A stretch of DNA of 64,000 nucleotides from Ridgeia piscesae (GCA_025642075.2 JAODUO010000117.1:490001-554000); one strand, 5' to 3'; numbered from the stretch's first letter, positions 23,962 to 39,064 are shown. The notes: generated from the sequence alone by a model not told the origin. Made by a program: numbers and translations.

Positions 23962-26900
23962 TCAGTTGGCGTTGACGGCTGGTGGCTGCTGAGGGATCAA
24001 TGATGTGAAGAACGTCATGAAGAATGATGCAACGACACGCAGGACCCCGGGGGTGGGTGGCTCATTGGCCTGATTTTCTGTCGTTGCAGCACCGGCTTCT
24101 TCACCTGGTATCGCTTCCTTCAAAACAAGTACACACATTCTTGGCATTTGCACACTTAATGCCTATTTAACTGCAAAGATGTGAGAAAATAAGGTACACA
24201 AAATGTCATTGTTTGTGCAACAGGAACCCAACAAAGGCATATAGCCGAACCTCTTATGATAGGACATTTGCAGCTAACATCGTAATAAGACACTTGCGCC
24301 TAAAAATGTCTTATGTAGTATGTCTATGATGGGATTTGTATATATTTTAGTCTTGCATAAATTTGTCATATGCAACAAAAAGTCAATTTGATTGTAAAAA
24401 GCAACTCTAAAATGGGAACAACCTGAAATAACTGTTTGACACAACCAAGCAGCATTTACTTGTGAACATAGTACACTCATTAACATCACGAAACACACCA
24501 AATCAATCCTATCGTCCACATATTATATGCTAAGTATAAAATACACGTTTTCCCATCTACGTCTTCAGAGTGTCAACCCAACTCAGGCTTACCCCTTCCT
24601 GTGCATGTGGTGCTGCTTGTTCTACATTCCCAGCAGCTGGCTGTGGCTGTTCTTGCTGCTGTTGTTGCCCTGGTCTATTTACCTCACGTCTACGCAGTCG
24701 GAACCAGCCAGCTTGAAATCTGGAGAAAAAAACAGGTCATAATGCACATAACAAAATGTGTACACATAGAGGCTCATTGACGGACTACAGATGAATGATA
24801 TGTAAATGCCAGTCACACATAATGCTGTAATGATTTGTGAAACTATGGCCATTGACGAGGTGAAATGTTTCTTTAAATTACAAAATGTATGTGACATTAA
24901 TATATACCCGACTCAACAGGTGGCTGCATTGATTAGTTTCTCCGTGCAACCAAACCGTCATCCATCCTTTTGTAAAGCCAGCTGACATGACCACCATAAA
25001 AAAGCTACATAAAGGTATGTTCATATACAGCACAGCATCCAGTCTTTGGGACTGATCAAGGCACTTTATAGTTTACCACTAGCACACCTGTTCATTGAAC
25101 ACCATCTCAACCTTTCTGGAAAGCATACAACATTGCTGTCATTAATACGTGAAACCTATTTGTATACGGATATCCACCACTGTTTACAGCCAGGTATTCA
25201 TTCATACGGCTGAATGAACTGGAGCAGTGTACAGTGAAAGAATTTGCCCAAGACCAAGAGCCATTGTGCTCCTAGAGTACATGAGTACTTACAGGTACAT
25301 GAGTACTTACAGGTACATGAGTACTTACAGGTACATGAGTACTTACAGGTACATGAGTACTTACAGGTACATGAGTACGAAGAAGCCAAACACCATGATG
25401 AAGCGCCCGATTGTGGAGTAGAAGTAGATGACGCTGAGGAGCACGGAGAATCGACAGAACGTGTACACCCAGTCGAGCCAGTCGTTGTTGGCAGCATCCT
25501 CGTCGTCATCCATCACTGGCCCGCCTTGAGCATTCATCCTCACAGGTTGGTCCGCTGCAGCTTGTGCATTCGCCGGTGGATTGGCTGCGTTCGGGTGTGT
25601 GGCATTGGCAACATTTTGGGGAAGGACGCCAGGAGGCAGCTGGTCGGTGTAGGAACCTTGCTGCATGCTGCGATGTGACATTTTACGTTAGACCGATCAC
25701 AGAATACGATGACAACGTCATGTCGGTCTTATAACGGAGGATATCTATTTAACTCAACCTGTTGTAACTCTTTATAATACACATAAATCAGAAACATTGT
25801 TATTACAAACAGGTTGCTAAATGTAGTTCAGTGTACTTCACAATGACGATGAGGTTGTGTAACTAAACATGACAAAAAAGTAGCCTTGGTGACACCTAAA
25901 ATACCTTTCAGGGTGAAAACCGGCAATGCATCATTTGTGAAAACAATAATATATAATCAATAGAAAACTAAGCACATGAAATCATAAAACAGCTGAGCGA
26001 CAACAAAATTGACATAGGCACAATTTTGGACAATAAATGGTTGTCAGTATACTTGATTGGTACATTTTAGGTTTTAATTAATTAATGTGCACAATTAATC
26101 GGAGTAATTAATAAATTACTTTTAATGCATCCATCCATACACAAGGAACCTAAAATTTGGCGGCTATGTCTATAGTGGTCTATGTGTGAATGCAATGATG
26201 GCGACAATAACAGTGCACTTACTATTGCATGTAGGCCATCATCTGCTGTGCATACATCTGCTGCATCCAGAATATCTGGTCTGGGCTGTAGGGCATCATA
26301 CCCGGATACATCGTGTTGTACACCGCTGGTTGGCCCCTACAAACAATTTCAGTTATAGTGTTGAGCAACATCATTATAATTCATACTTATCATTACATAA
26401 CAAAGTAGTGTTTTGTTATGACTTTGGTGACCTGTGCGAACCCTGACTGTGGTAATACGTTTACTCCTTCACATTTTGCCATAGACCACATTTCATACAT
26501 GTCACAAAATAAGTAAATACACGGAAACATATAAATGAACAAAATGTGCAAGATTTACAGGTATATATGTAAGTAACATGCATGCCTGTACAGCGTCAAG
26601 CCTACTTAACCACAAAATAGATGAATGAAAATCCTCAAGTTGCAAAATAACATTTAGATGATAATTTTTTTAGACATCGGTTAAAATTAACGTAGCCAAA
26701 TATTTTAAAATAGTAACCTCATCGTGTATCCGTGGTGATGGACAAAGGTTCAATGCTAATTTATGAATCCCTTACTGCGTGTTTTTAGTGCGACTCATGG
26801 TTCAGTTGGGCTCTGGCAGTGTGATCTGCGAATGTAAGTTTACTAAGTTATAAATCATAAATGTCCAACTTACTCTGTTGTGGTTGTATGTTGCTGGTAC

Positions 26901-29789
26901 GGTGACTGGCTGCTCTCTGGTGCCACATTCCGGTGACGCACTCCGTCAGTGGCGACATCTGGTGGAGGCACAGTGTCTGGACCAGTGTTTGTGCCACTGA
27001 ATGATGATGTGGATGGTGTCGACCACTGATAAACACAATTACAGATCTTACATTGATATATACATGTTTATGTACACAGCAGTAGTAACATATATCCCCC
27101 CAAAAATGAGTAGGTCCATATGTTCAACAAATGAATCAATTTAATACTAGGTGTACTCCTCTTCTGCTACATCCCATTTCCACTCAATGTCTATATAATT
27201 ATATCCTTGATAGAAACACTGGTATATTCAAAACACTTGTAACATTCATGTAGTCATGAAAAACACACACTGTTCACTTGATCACTAGCTATATATTGTG
27301 TAGCCCTTAATGCTCAGCATGTATTAGGTAAAGTTTCCACTGTTGTACACCAATATGTACATTCCTGGTGATGTTCATTTAAAAAAAAAAATTATTTTGA
27401 TCAAAGGAACATATTCACTTCACAATGTTAGTAATAAACGGAAGAGAAGTGGAGAAAATTTCAATGACACAAAAAAGGCACAAATAATCATATTTCTCTG
27501 GCTGTTGGACAGTATACAGTCCTACACATTGAACTTGAGATCCAAACATCACATACTGATGGAGCTGACATGCGTGGGTTGTTGTCCTCAACGCACACCA
27601 AATGGACTATGTGTGTTGTCTGGTCATCATCATACTGAAGAATACAAACCAAACAAATGTTTGTGTCAGGTGGTCATTTCCAAAATGTTCCTTTAGAAGT
27701 TCAAAAGCCTGACTTCGCATTTTAAAACTGATTTGGCTCGTCAACAGTGATCTTGGATATGGAAAACTGTCAACTACAGAACTGAGAATGGATCACTGGG
27801 ACACATTTGTCAGTGTATCATACAATTAGTGTCATCATTTTAAAAGTATCATAAAAATCTGGTATCGAACCAGAACAAGACTCCATATTTCAAAAACATG
27901 AATCATCAAAAACAACAAATTCAGGGAATGAAATGATAATGAATGATCAGTATGCAAGCAACAAAGACAGGTAAAAAAACCACAATGTTCCCATGAGTAA
28001 AATGATAGGTGAGGTAGTACGATGGGTTGAACAAGCACTGAAAGCACAATGCGACACTATGTGGGTCCAGGCACACAGCTCCCAGAACTATTTTTTTAAA
28101 TACTACCTTCAAAATAGTGCATGTTCTGAGGGTCTTTTTAACTGGCATATAGTGGGGAATCAAATGCATAACAACAATGTAGCAGCATGTAAACATGTTT
28201 ATAGCAGGAAATAGCTATGAGGTGACAATTGTTGTATGTTTTAAGGTCATCATATAGCCGAGGAAACACTGAGATATAATAAATACAACTTAGTATGATA
28301 AAGCTGTACATACAGACTCATTGTAATTATCTTAACGTTTAAATGTATATCAATAGTGTACATACTTCTACATAGGTTACCAACATTTATTTAAAATTAA
28401 ATTGCATATTTTTAGTAAACTGGATAATAACATTCATTACTTACCAGCTTTAAAACATCTTTCAAGACCGAGTCATCTTGTAGTAGTTTTCCAGAGTAAA
28501 TTATCTTCTGCTCTTTTTCATGCTACAAATACAGAAAGTAAAGACCACCTTGCGTTAGTTGTTTCCATTAAATAGGTGATTCTATGTGAATCCTTTAATG
28601 CACACCATTAGACATTACCTTGGCCACCAACATTGACCGGTATGCAGTCAGCACACTTGCCAAAATCATGAAGATATGCATGCCAAGTTATATATATATA
28701 TGATAAATTAAACAGTTGATGAAACAATCCGATAACACTAGACAAATAATTACTGTAAGGCAACATACCTCGTACATTAATACACCAACAATCATAATGA
28801 ATTGAAATAATAATAAATGATAATATGGGGACTTTTTGTTAGAGAGAATGTGTTTCTATGGCTTGAATCCACATAACCATTCATTAATTACAATTGGTAC
28901 CAGTATTTAAAAAATATCAGTAATACATCGCTACTTGTTATATAATTAAGTCGGCAGTGAACAACAGTTAACCCATGTGGCCCAGATCTTAGACTTTGAC
29001 TCCGTTCATGTGATATGTATTCATGTGGACTTTCAGCATTATCACCAAGCACCGACCGGGTGGAGGAATACATCACACTGGTACTCGATCTCGACATCCC
29101 ATACATTATCATGTTTTAAAGTTTAAACTGAAGTTAACTGTCACAGTTCATAAAGTTCTATCTTTGGTGAAAAACAAATGCTACTTCTTGTTACAACATG
29201 AAAAATGACAACAACAACATTGTTGTCTCATTATTTTCTTAAAAGACAAGGTAATATTTGTACTGTCTTCCACATTAATGTTACTAAAATTACTCTTCGG
29301 TAGTCAGGTTATCCTGGCATAAAACCAGGAACTGTTCAATCAATGCAATGCACAACTTAATTATAAAAAATTAAATGAAGTCCAAAATTAAATGGTATCC
29401 TCTCCTCAGAGTCAGGCTCAACACAGTACTATGTCTCAGCACACACACTATAAATTTCAGTAAGGCGAATATCGTAAGCAGATTTATATAACAAAATTAA
29501 CATAAATAAACAGGACAGACATGTCCACGGATATGTCATCATTATGTAACCATACGGGCGAGTCGCGTACCATCCATTGGCATGAACCCAACTGGGAGCC
29601 TACTCTATTCTAGTGTCAACTTCAGAGTCTGCAAGTTTGACAGCTTACCGGTTTGCTCGGATACACCGCTGAAAGGTGATTCTTCAATTTTCGAATTGTC
29701 CAGCCCATGCCGCACTGCACTGTTTGGTCGGCAACTTTCTGATTCGGAGCCTTGACTACTAAGGTCACGGCATTCAATAGATCATCCAT
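23962..29789 (-). CDS. HERPUD: HERPUD-family ER membrane ubiquitin-like protein, eight exons
   Basis: Minus-strand exons: 29789-29649, 28522-28445, 27634-27557, 27025-26874, 26336-26223, 25667-25365, 24719-24593, 24117-23962 (1149 nt, 382 residues plus stop). Every junction is GT-AG and the phases match. Residues 8-87 form a ubiquitin-like domain (VTLVVKAPNQKV, KIIYSGKLLQDDSVLKDVL, THIVHLVC). Then come DGVRHRN, a Met/Gln/Tyr-rich stretch (MYPGMMPYSPDQIFWMQQMY), MNAQGGP (232-238) and DWLDW (250-254), followed by a hydrophobic hairpin (about 257-289) and QAGWF. The end is FFMTFFTSLIPQQPPAVNAN. All of this is diagnostic of HERPUD1/2, stress-induced ER proteins that bridge the HRD1 ubiquitin ligase in ER-associated degradation. 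The length agrees with the family (about 390-406). The start is the first ATG before the UBL. Confidence 0.97.
25277..25379. repeat. 18-bp tandem repeat duplicating the HERPUD exon 6 splice donor
   Basis: GTACATGAGTACTTACAG (plus) repeats five times plus a partial copy at the exon end. On the gene strand each unit reads CTCATGTACCT then GTAAGTA, that is the last exon bases and the donor. The copy nearest the exon (GT at 25364-25363) is the only one that keeps the frame; the others bring in TAA. Confidence 0.9.
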
Positions 29790-31209
29790 CTTGAGTTTGT
29801 TTGGTTTTTACTCAAACCGAGACAGGTTTCTTTTCTTGTTGCGAAAACGAACAGTTTATCTGACTTAACGTTTGCCTTCTTTATACACCGGCAGTAATCA
29901 AAATACCTTAACCGATATACGGTTATTTCACGTAGTCGATTGTTTCGTTCGAGAAATGTCCAGATTGATGGCGCTGCTGTGTTGACGAAGTCCGCTCCTT
30001 ATCTCATCGACTACGTAGTCGATCAAAGTAAACTTCCGGTTTGCCTTTCCAGCATTTGTACTGCATTATCGCATTGTTATCCTGAATTTTGACGTGATAC
30101 GCGCCTGTAGGAGTTTCGTTAATACATTGTTTTGTTTAGAGGCAGCAATTTTCATGCGTATCATCCAGCCAGGTGTGTTATGTTTGGGAAAGTCATCACT
30201 CTCCCACTACCAAAAATTTAATAGAGCTCATCTATGACGTGTTCGAAATTCTATATTTGGCGAAATTTGATTGGATTAGAGATTAATTTGCAAGCCTTTT
30301 TTTGAACTCGTATATGAAAAGGCATGCATATAAAAATAGTTTCATTCTGAAGTACACTGGTTGTTATATTTGTTAAAAGAATAAAAGAGGTTTTCATTAT
30401 TGCCTCAGTTGGAAAGATGCCACCTAGTGGCAAATATTTTCGGCGTGCTGCCACCTAACGGATACTGGTTTAGCAATTTTGCAAAGTCATCCAGAATTTA
30501 GAATTTCTAAAAAATCATAATAGTTCTTCGAATAAAAATAAAAAGGATCCCACCTAATCCCGGCTTGCGGCTCACTGACGCCAGGGAGGAAATCTACATA
30601 GACTCTCCAATGTTCAACTCCCCCTACCTATTTTACCAGTGGCGTAGCCCCGGAAAATAGGATGGTACGTGGGGAACAGAAGACCAATAACTGGCTGCCT
30701 GATTCATAGATTCATAGAGTCACAAAGTACAGTGGTTTCAGGATGGCTTTTCTTTCACAGTCGTACTCTTTCGCAAAAAATAATCATTCAAATAGTATAA
30801 ATTCCCCACTTTTGTCGCTGGCTGCAGCATAATAGTTGACACAGCAATGAAAATGTCATTACCTAATTTCATTTTCCATAGTTTGTCATCCTCTCACTTT
30901 TCATTTACTACTGTCTCTGTCTGCAATCTCCCATCTATCATTTCCCCATTCTTCTCCCGCTCTTTCTAGGTCACTTTTAATGCAATCCCCCGTCGCAATT
31001 TCGGTCTTCCTCGCCCACATTTCCCCTCCTCTTTCTAGACATCTGCATCCTCTCTTTGCCAGTTTTTTCATATCCCATTATTTTCCACATTGCCACCCCA
31101 TGTACTCCTCACCAATTGCTTCTTAAAACTTTCCTACACTCCAACTTCCATTCTCATTTCATCCATTTTCTCTTATCAGCATTCATAACTCCAACGACCA
31201 TTCTTACCA
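29790..31209. other. HERPUD upstream region, no gene recognised
   Basis: Holds the presumed promoter of HERPUD (see the UPRE candidate) and, at 30418-30430, TGCCACCTAGTGG, the reverse complement of a full CTCF-type core. The part after 30600 is pyrimidine-rich and non-coding. Confidence 0.4.
30090..30097. promoter_or_regulatory. Candidate UPR element (TGACGTGA) upstream of HERPUD
   Basis: TGACGTGA, matching the ATF6/XBP1 UPRE core TGACGTG(G/A), lies about 300 bp upstream of the HERPUD ATG. A second related word, TGACGTGT, is at 30235-30242. No full ERSE (CCAAT-N9-CCACG) was found. Function is inferred from the known stress induction of HERPUD genes. Confidence 0.3.
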
Positions 31210-32840
31210 GGTTGATCGATCGTAAGGGCCTGTAAGCTCGTCTTAGGCAACTTGTGAAGTGGCCAATATAGGTCAATTGACGGATTAATAAACTGACGCT
31301 GTAATATATACATCTATACATTGTTTGGTTGTCGGGTGATACCCTCCAATGCAAAATCCTGGCTACGCCACTGTATTTTAGACTTTCGAAATATCCCAAA
31401 TTCCATGCACTATATTGAGGCCTATATTATTCCAGTTGTACCCCCAAATGCGCAACATTTTATCACTTTTTTGTGGGGTCATATTGTACCCAGCCCCCCA
31501 AATATTACATTGGACTCATCCCGAAGCCGGCGCCAAGGACAAGGTGATTGGTTGGTTAATAATATTTTTGTTGCCCAGTAGATCGCGCTATATATAGGTT
31601 GATCGATCGTAAGGGCCTATAAGAGTCTTAGGCAACTTGTGAAGTGGCCAATATAGGTCAATTGACGGATTAATAAACTGACGCTGTAATATATACATAT
31701 ATACACTGTTTGGTTGTCGGGTGATACCCTCCAATGCAAAATCCTGGCTACGCCACTGTATTTTAGACTTTCGAAATGTCCCAAATTCCATGCACTATAT
31801 TGAGGCCTATATTATTCCAGTTGTACCCCCAAATGCGCAACATTTTATCACTTTTTTGTGGGGTCATATTGTACCCAGCCCCCCAAATATTATATTGGAC
31901 TCATCCCGAAGCCGGCGCCAAGGACAAGGTGATTGGTTTGTTAATAATATTTTTGTTGCCCAGTAGATCGCGCTATATATAGGTTGATCGATCGTAAGGG
32001 CCTATAAGAGTCTTAGGCAACATGTCAAGTGGCCAATATAGGTCAATTGACGGATTAATAAACTGACGCTGTAATTATATATGCATTGTTTGGTTGTCGG
32101 GTGACACCCTCCAATGGAAAATCCTGGCTACGCTACTGTATTTTAGACTTTCGAAATGTCTCAAATTCCATGCACTATATTGAAGCCTATATTATTCCAG
32201 TTGTACCCCCAAATGCGCAACATGTTATCCCTTTTTTGTGGGTTCATATATTGTACCCAGCCCCCCAAATATTACATTGGACTCATCCCGAAGCCGGCAC
32301 CAAGGACAAGGTGATTGGTTGGTTAATAATATTTTTGTTGCCCAGTAGATCGCGCTATATATAGGTTGATCGATTGTAAGGGCCTATAAGGCTCTTAGGC
32401 AACTTGTGAAGTGGCCAATATAGGTCAATTGACGGATTAATAAACTGACGCTGTAATTATATATGCATTGTTTGGTTGTCGGGTGACACCATCCAATGCA
32501 AAATCCTGGCTACGCCACTGTATTTTAGACTTTCGAAATGTCTCAAATTCCATGCACTATATTGAGGCCTATATTATTCCAGTTGTACCCCCAAATGCGG
32601 AACATTTTAATTTTTTTGTGTGGGGTCATATATTGTACCCAGCCCCCCAATATTACATTGGACTCTTCCCGAAGCCGGCGCCAAGGACAAGGTGATTGGT
32701 TGGTTAATACTATTTTTGTTGCCCAGTATATCGCGTTATATATAGGTTGATCGATTGTAAGGGCCTATAAGAGTCTTAGGCAATAGGTCAAGTGGCCAAT
32801 ATAAGTCAATTGACGGATTAATAAACTGACGCTGTAATTA
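31210..32840. repeat. Tandem repeat of about 385 bp, four full units and a part
   Basis: Units start with GGTTGATCGATCGTAAGGG (or GATTG) at 31210, 31597, 31982, 32364 and 32745, spacing 387, 385, 382 and 381 bp. Each contains CCTCCAATGCAAAATCCTGG, a repeated 70-90 codon frame (not a gene) and CCGAAGCCGGCGCCAAGG. The fifth unit is cut short at the start of the conserved block. Partial units recur at 35646-35860. It is the left part of a composite element. Confidence 0.95.
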
Positions 32841-33228
32841 TGTTTATACCCGAATCCTCCATGGACCAAGTTCTGTCTCGATCACGTCGAACTTTTCGTG
32901 ATATAGCTAACGCATAAATTAATTATATAGCACTGTCGAACCACTTCCTCTGTACTCCCCGTAACTTCCTGTCAGCAACCCCTCTCTGTGACGTAGTCCC
33001 TTGCTGCACAGTGACGATATATTGTCATTTCTATGAAGGCAACACTCAACACAGTGGATCTATACTTTATTTCGGCGACTACCTGCATGTTTACAAGGTA
33101 TACCATCCTATAAGGCAAACTCCTAGCTCTGTCCCTCTGTGACACTCCCATGGCCTGCAGCCTGGATAATGTCTACCAGGGTGGCAGTCTCTAAAGGACG
33201 CTGACCGTACGTCCTAGCAACCAACTAT
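32841..33228 (+). mobile_element. Conserved block of composite element, copy 1
   Basis: The segment from CCCGAATCCTCCATGGACC to GTCCTAGCAACCA is nearly identical (about 98 percent by eye) to 35862-36240. Both are preceded by the unit end GACGCTGTAATT and followed at once by a tetranucleotide array. A frame of 93 codons exists in copy 2 (35878-36159) but has a stop in copy 1, so it is probably not coding. Confidence 0.75.
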
Positions 33229-33341
33229 TTATCTATTTATCTATTTATTTATTTATCCATTTATCCATTTATCTATTTATCTATTTATCTATTTATCTAT
33301 TTATCTATTTATCTATTTATCTATTTATCTATTTATCTATT

Positions 33342-33372
<31 letters not shown>

Positions 33373-33395
33373 CTATCTATCTATCTATCTATCTA

Positions 33396-33482
<87 letters not shown>

Positions 33483-33528
33483 TCTTCTTCTGTCTGTCTG
33501 ACTATCTATCTATCTATCTATCTATATA

Positions 33529-33562
<34 letters not shown>

Positions 33563-33571
33563 CATATCTAC

Positions 33572-33623
<52 letters not shown>

Positions 33624-33630
33624 TTTCTAT

Positions 33631-33694
<64 letters not shown>
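33229..33694. repeat. Tetranucleotide mosaic (TTTATCTA/CTAT/CTGT)n then (TA)n
   Basis: Blocks of TATTTATC, CTAT, CTGT and CTAT follow each other, then about 28 TA dinucleotides. Confidence 0.95.
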
Positions 33695-33698
<4 letters not shown>

Positions 33699-35645
33699 CA
33701 TCTCCTTTTTCACAAGCGAAAGTAATGAAACACATCATCGTACATTGTGACATAAAATTTGTATCTTTAAGCTACGTAATTCTTAAGCTATGATAATAAT
33801 ACTAAAGCTTTATCTGGCGCCGTCTTAAAAAATGGTGGTTATTACAAAATGGCGGATATTTAATAAATAAGGCCAAAAGTAATACACTTAATTTAATTAA
33901 ATCATCACGTCTACAAAGCCTACACATTGGCATAAACTTTATGATAGTAGATTGTTTAGTTCTTAAGATATGCTAATACTAGGTATATCCCGACGCCGTC
34001 TTTGATAATAGCGGATTTTGAATGGAGTTATAGGTAAACAGTTTTGACATCGCTAATCACCAACCTATCCAACACCGCAAACAGGCCTGCTCTACATAAC
34101 GTAGTCTTTGAAATGTTGCGATATTTATATTAACAACCGCCATCCTTTAAAATGAACTCCCAAAATATTATATTTGAAACCCTTGTCCCCTAAACCTTAC
34201 ATAACTACACACAATTATTGCTTCTTAAGACGCAGTTATTAAGATACCGATAAATTAAATTTGGCAGCCATTTGGTAAAATGGCCGTCCACAAGTTATGC
34301 CCATTTTAAAGAATTCCACCTAGTGGAATTTTAAAGCTATGTATACATATTACTCAAATGAACATTCAAACTTTACTGATTGTGCACGGGTACAAGGCAG
34401 GGCCAGGTGTAAGTAGCTTGCATTACCATCTGATCCGGCTTCTCACCAGTCTTCCTATTACAGCAGCATTCCATCCCTAGAAATGTTGATGTCCATCGTG
34501 ACTCCCTTGACCGTTACTTAATCATTCGACCCTGCTTGCAGACGACATGCCGCTAACGCTTTCCATTTGCTTGATTTCCTTCAAGTTCGACCTGCTGTAC
34601 AAATACTCCCTTTGGTGTCCAACCCACATCACTTAATTACTACCTATGTATTCTCCAGATTCGTTCACATGCCATATTTCTCAAACACACCGTTCCATTC
34701 CTCCAACACTTCTTACACCACTTATTTGATCTGTTATTATGGTCTAATTATCGGCTAAAATCGACAAAAGGCTAATAGCACTTCGTTGAATCATACCGAT
34801 GTTAACTGGAAATTGTTCCGACACCCCATATCCAATCATAACTGTACACTTCCCTTTGCTCTCTCATCCACTGTTTCCACCATCCTGGCTTCTTTGTTCT
34901 GGCACTACCATTCGGATTACTATTGTCGTCATCCTCTCCACCCTCCAAGTTCACATGTGCCACTGTCGTTCTCCCTTATATCACAAATGTTTCTTCTAAT
35001 AGCTATCTCAGTGCAAACATTCAGTCGTTCGTCTGTCTTTTCTGAATTCCTGCTAGTTGTTCATCTCAAAATTCTTGCTCTACTCTCTTTCGAATCATCC
35101 TCCCATCCAATCTCATCTGCAATAGCTCATTCATATGATTTAAGCGTGTAATGCTCCTGTATTCCATGCTTCTTCTTCTACATTGGGACAACTGGTCACG
35201 GCCACCACTCGATTTTACAGCTACGTATTTATACATAATCTGAATCATGAATTCAGGAGCCTCTTTGTCCAGTTTCTTCCCGTCTCTTCCGCTGCTATTA
35301 CATCTCTATCCGCCTGCCGCCGGTGCCACGCCCTCTTCTCTTCTTCACCCTTTCATTTAGGTTTGCATAATTATATCACTAATATAAGCTACATTCACTT
35401 TCGCCATATGCCCGATGTTAATTCCAGACCATTGTTATGTCATCATTGGTTCAGTAGCTCCTTGAAAACCTTCATTACTGCATCTTATTTTGACGTTAAT
35501 GACTCATTTCTGTTCTCTGTCACCGTCCAACCCTTCACATTCTTATTACTCTCATCCAACCCTTAACATTCTTACAACGCTCATCAATGTTTCGGGCTGT
35601 TTTATATCGTGTTGACAACATACTCATCTAGCTTGCTATACATGG
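33695..35645. mobile_element. Right flank of composite element copy 1 (non-coding)
   Basis: ACATCTCCTTTTTCACAA and GTGTGACATAAA-type words at the left end, CACCGCAAACAGGCCTGCTC near 34073 and ACATACTCATCTAGCTTGC near 35620 all recur in the same order at 37449-37630, with large deletions there. This shows that the array is inside a longer element. Frames of up to 127 codons at 34567-35566 are not recognisable. Confidence 0.55.
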
Positions 35646-36240
35646 AGCCGGCGCCAAGGATATCCCGAAGCCGGCGCCAAGGACAAGGTGATTGGTTGGT
35701 TAATTATATTTTTGTTGCCCAGTATATCGCGTATATATATAGGTTGATCGAGGGCCTAGCTAAAATAATAGTTGAACTATTTCATCTTAGTCTTAGGCAA
35801 TAGGTCAAGTGGCCAATATAGGCCAATTGACGGACTCATAAACTGACGCTGTAATTTTATTTATACACGAATCCTCCATGGACCAAGTTCTGTCTCGATC
35901 ACGTCGAACCTTTCCTGATATAGCTAATGCAGAAATAAATTATATAGCACTGTCGAACCACTTCCTCTGTACTCCCCGTAACTTCCTGTCAGCAACCCCT
36001 CACTGTGACGTAGTCCCTTGCTGCACAGTGACGATATATTGTCATTTCTATGAATGCAACACTCAACACAGTGGATCTATACTTTATTTCGGCGACTACC
36101 TGCATGTTTACAAGGTATACCATCCTATAAGGCAAACTCCTAGCTCTGTCCCTCTGTGACACTCCCATGGCCTGCAGCCTGGATAATGTCTACCAGGGTG
36201 GCAGTCTCTAAAGGACACTGACCGTACGTCCTAGCAACCA
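35646..36240 (+). mobile_element. Composite element copy 2: partial 385-bp unit and conserved block
   Basis: Starts with two overlapping AGCCGGCGCCAAGGA-type words directly after the end of copy 1, keeps the unit end (with an insertion near 35755-35785) and then the conserved block 35862-36240. Confidence 0.7.
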
Positions 36241-37420
<1,180 letters not shown>

Positions 37421-37903
37421 TGTGTTGACAAACACTCAATACACTACATATATAACATCTCCTTTTTTCACAAACGAAAATCATCGTACAGTGTGACATA
37501 AACTTTGTGTCTTTAAGCTACGTAAAAATGTTTGACTTCGCTATCCAACACCGCAAACAGACCTGCTCTACATGTCGTAGTCTTATATCGTGTTGCCAAC
37601 ATACTCATCTAGCTTGCTATACACGGCTGCTTCCATATATGTCCTCGACCTAATAGCTCTCTTTACTGCTTTCTTTTTCTGCCCATATTTATACATCATC
37701 TTTGCACCCAGATAATTTCCTATCTCCTTAGTCTTAACGATTTATTCTCGCATCCTGCCATAGCCAATTACTTCGTCCACCTTACCATGTATGCAACTCA
37801 TGTTTTGTATACTATTTCCACGGCATTAATAGGATAACTAGGACATTTGGAAATAAGTTTTCCGTGCACACATTGATTTAAAAAACCTGATAGGCAACGC
37901 AAT

Positions 37904-37978
<75 letters not shown>

Positions 37979-38066
37979 CTACATTATTCTTGAAGACATT
38001 ATTTATTATCCTATTTAATATCATTGGTGCAATTTGTTTATTTTAGATATATATATATATATATAT

Positions 38067-38104
<38 letters not shown>

Positions 38105-38141
38105 TACATATATACATATATACATATATATAAATATATAA

Positions 38142-38204
<63 letters not shown>

Positions 38205-38940
38205 TATATTATATATCATTTACTAATTTAAAAAAAAAATTCTACATTATTCAATATTTATACATTATTCAATATTAATCTCCAGCTGCATTTAGTTTGA
38301 GTAGCTCCTATCTAACTCAACGTAAATTTATGATTCGTTCTTATTTATTTCATCAATATTATACATTTCTGCTCCAAAAAACCCCAAGAATATGGTGTCA
38401 TATTATATATGGCAGTTGTTATATAATAGCATTTAATAGCCAAATACACTTTGAGCGTAATATGGCGGCGCCCAGTGGGCAATGCTATTCAAATTTGAAA
38501 AATTATTTAAAATATACCGTGGCTCCGTGTTTAACAAATCATAGCCACATATCCTTTAAAGGTATGTTGTTATGATTAGGCTGTGGTTGTTCGAGCGTTT
38601 CCGCCTCCGTTTAACATTAAGCCAAAGGAATTTGAATATCCAATTAAATAGTCATTATGTTCTGATTGACAATGGTAGGTACTGAACGTCTCTTGCATAG
38701 AAGTGGCATTAATGTGTTAATGTAATATGTTGTTAAAAGTGTGCTTTAGCTACTCTGATTAATATAGTCATACGGTTTCCGTATATGCAAATACCATTGC
38801 ATTACATCGTATCAAATTGTAGTTTGTTTTAGATCTACACCCAATGTGCCGATACGGTTTAATTGAAATGCATTTACCTTTAAAATGTCATCTTATTAAA
38901 ACGATCTTATTTTAGACGAAACATTCACATTTTATGAACA
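37421..38940. other. Composite element right flank copy 2, then AT-rich DNA with (TA)n arrays
   Basis: 37449-37640 matches the right flank of copy 1. (TA)n runs lie at 37908-37976 and, with CATA and TAAA variants, at 38047-38201. No gene seen; a 92-codon frame at 38297-38575 has no recognisable features. Confidence 0.6.
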
Positions 38941-39064
38941 ATTACTAAACGTAATTTGCCGCTGTTATACTTTTAACTTATGTATTTTATAGTAAAGTAA
39001 GACCATTGTATTGAACGATTGCATTGAAGGATAAGGAAAAAGTCGACGACATACACCGTAACAT

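Noticed and set aside
29790..30300. ER stress response element CCAAT-N9-CCACG in the HERPUD promoter
   Set aside because: No such spacing was found on either strand; only UPRE-type words are present.
31210..32750. Repeated 70-90 codon frames in the 385-bp units
   Set aside because: They drift between frames from unit to unit with indels of 1-2 bp, so they are not under coding constraint.
35878..36159. 93-codon frame in the conserved block of the composite element
   Set aside because: Copy 1 has an in-frame stop and the protein has no recognisable features.
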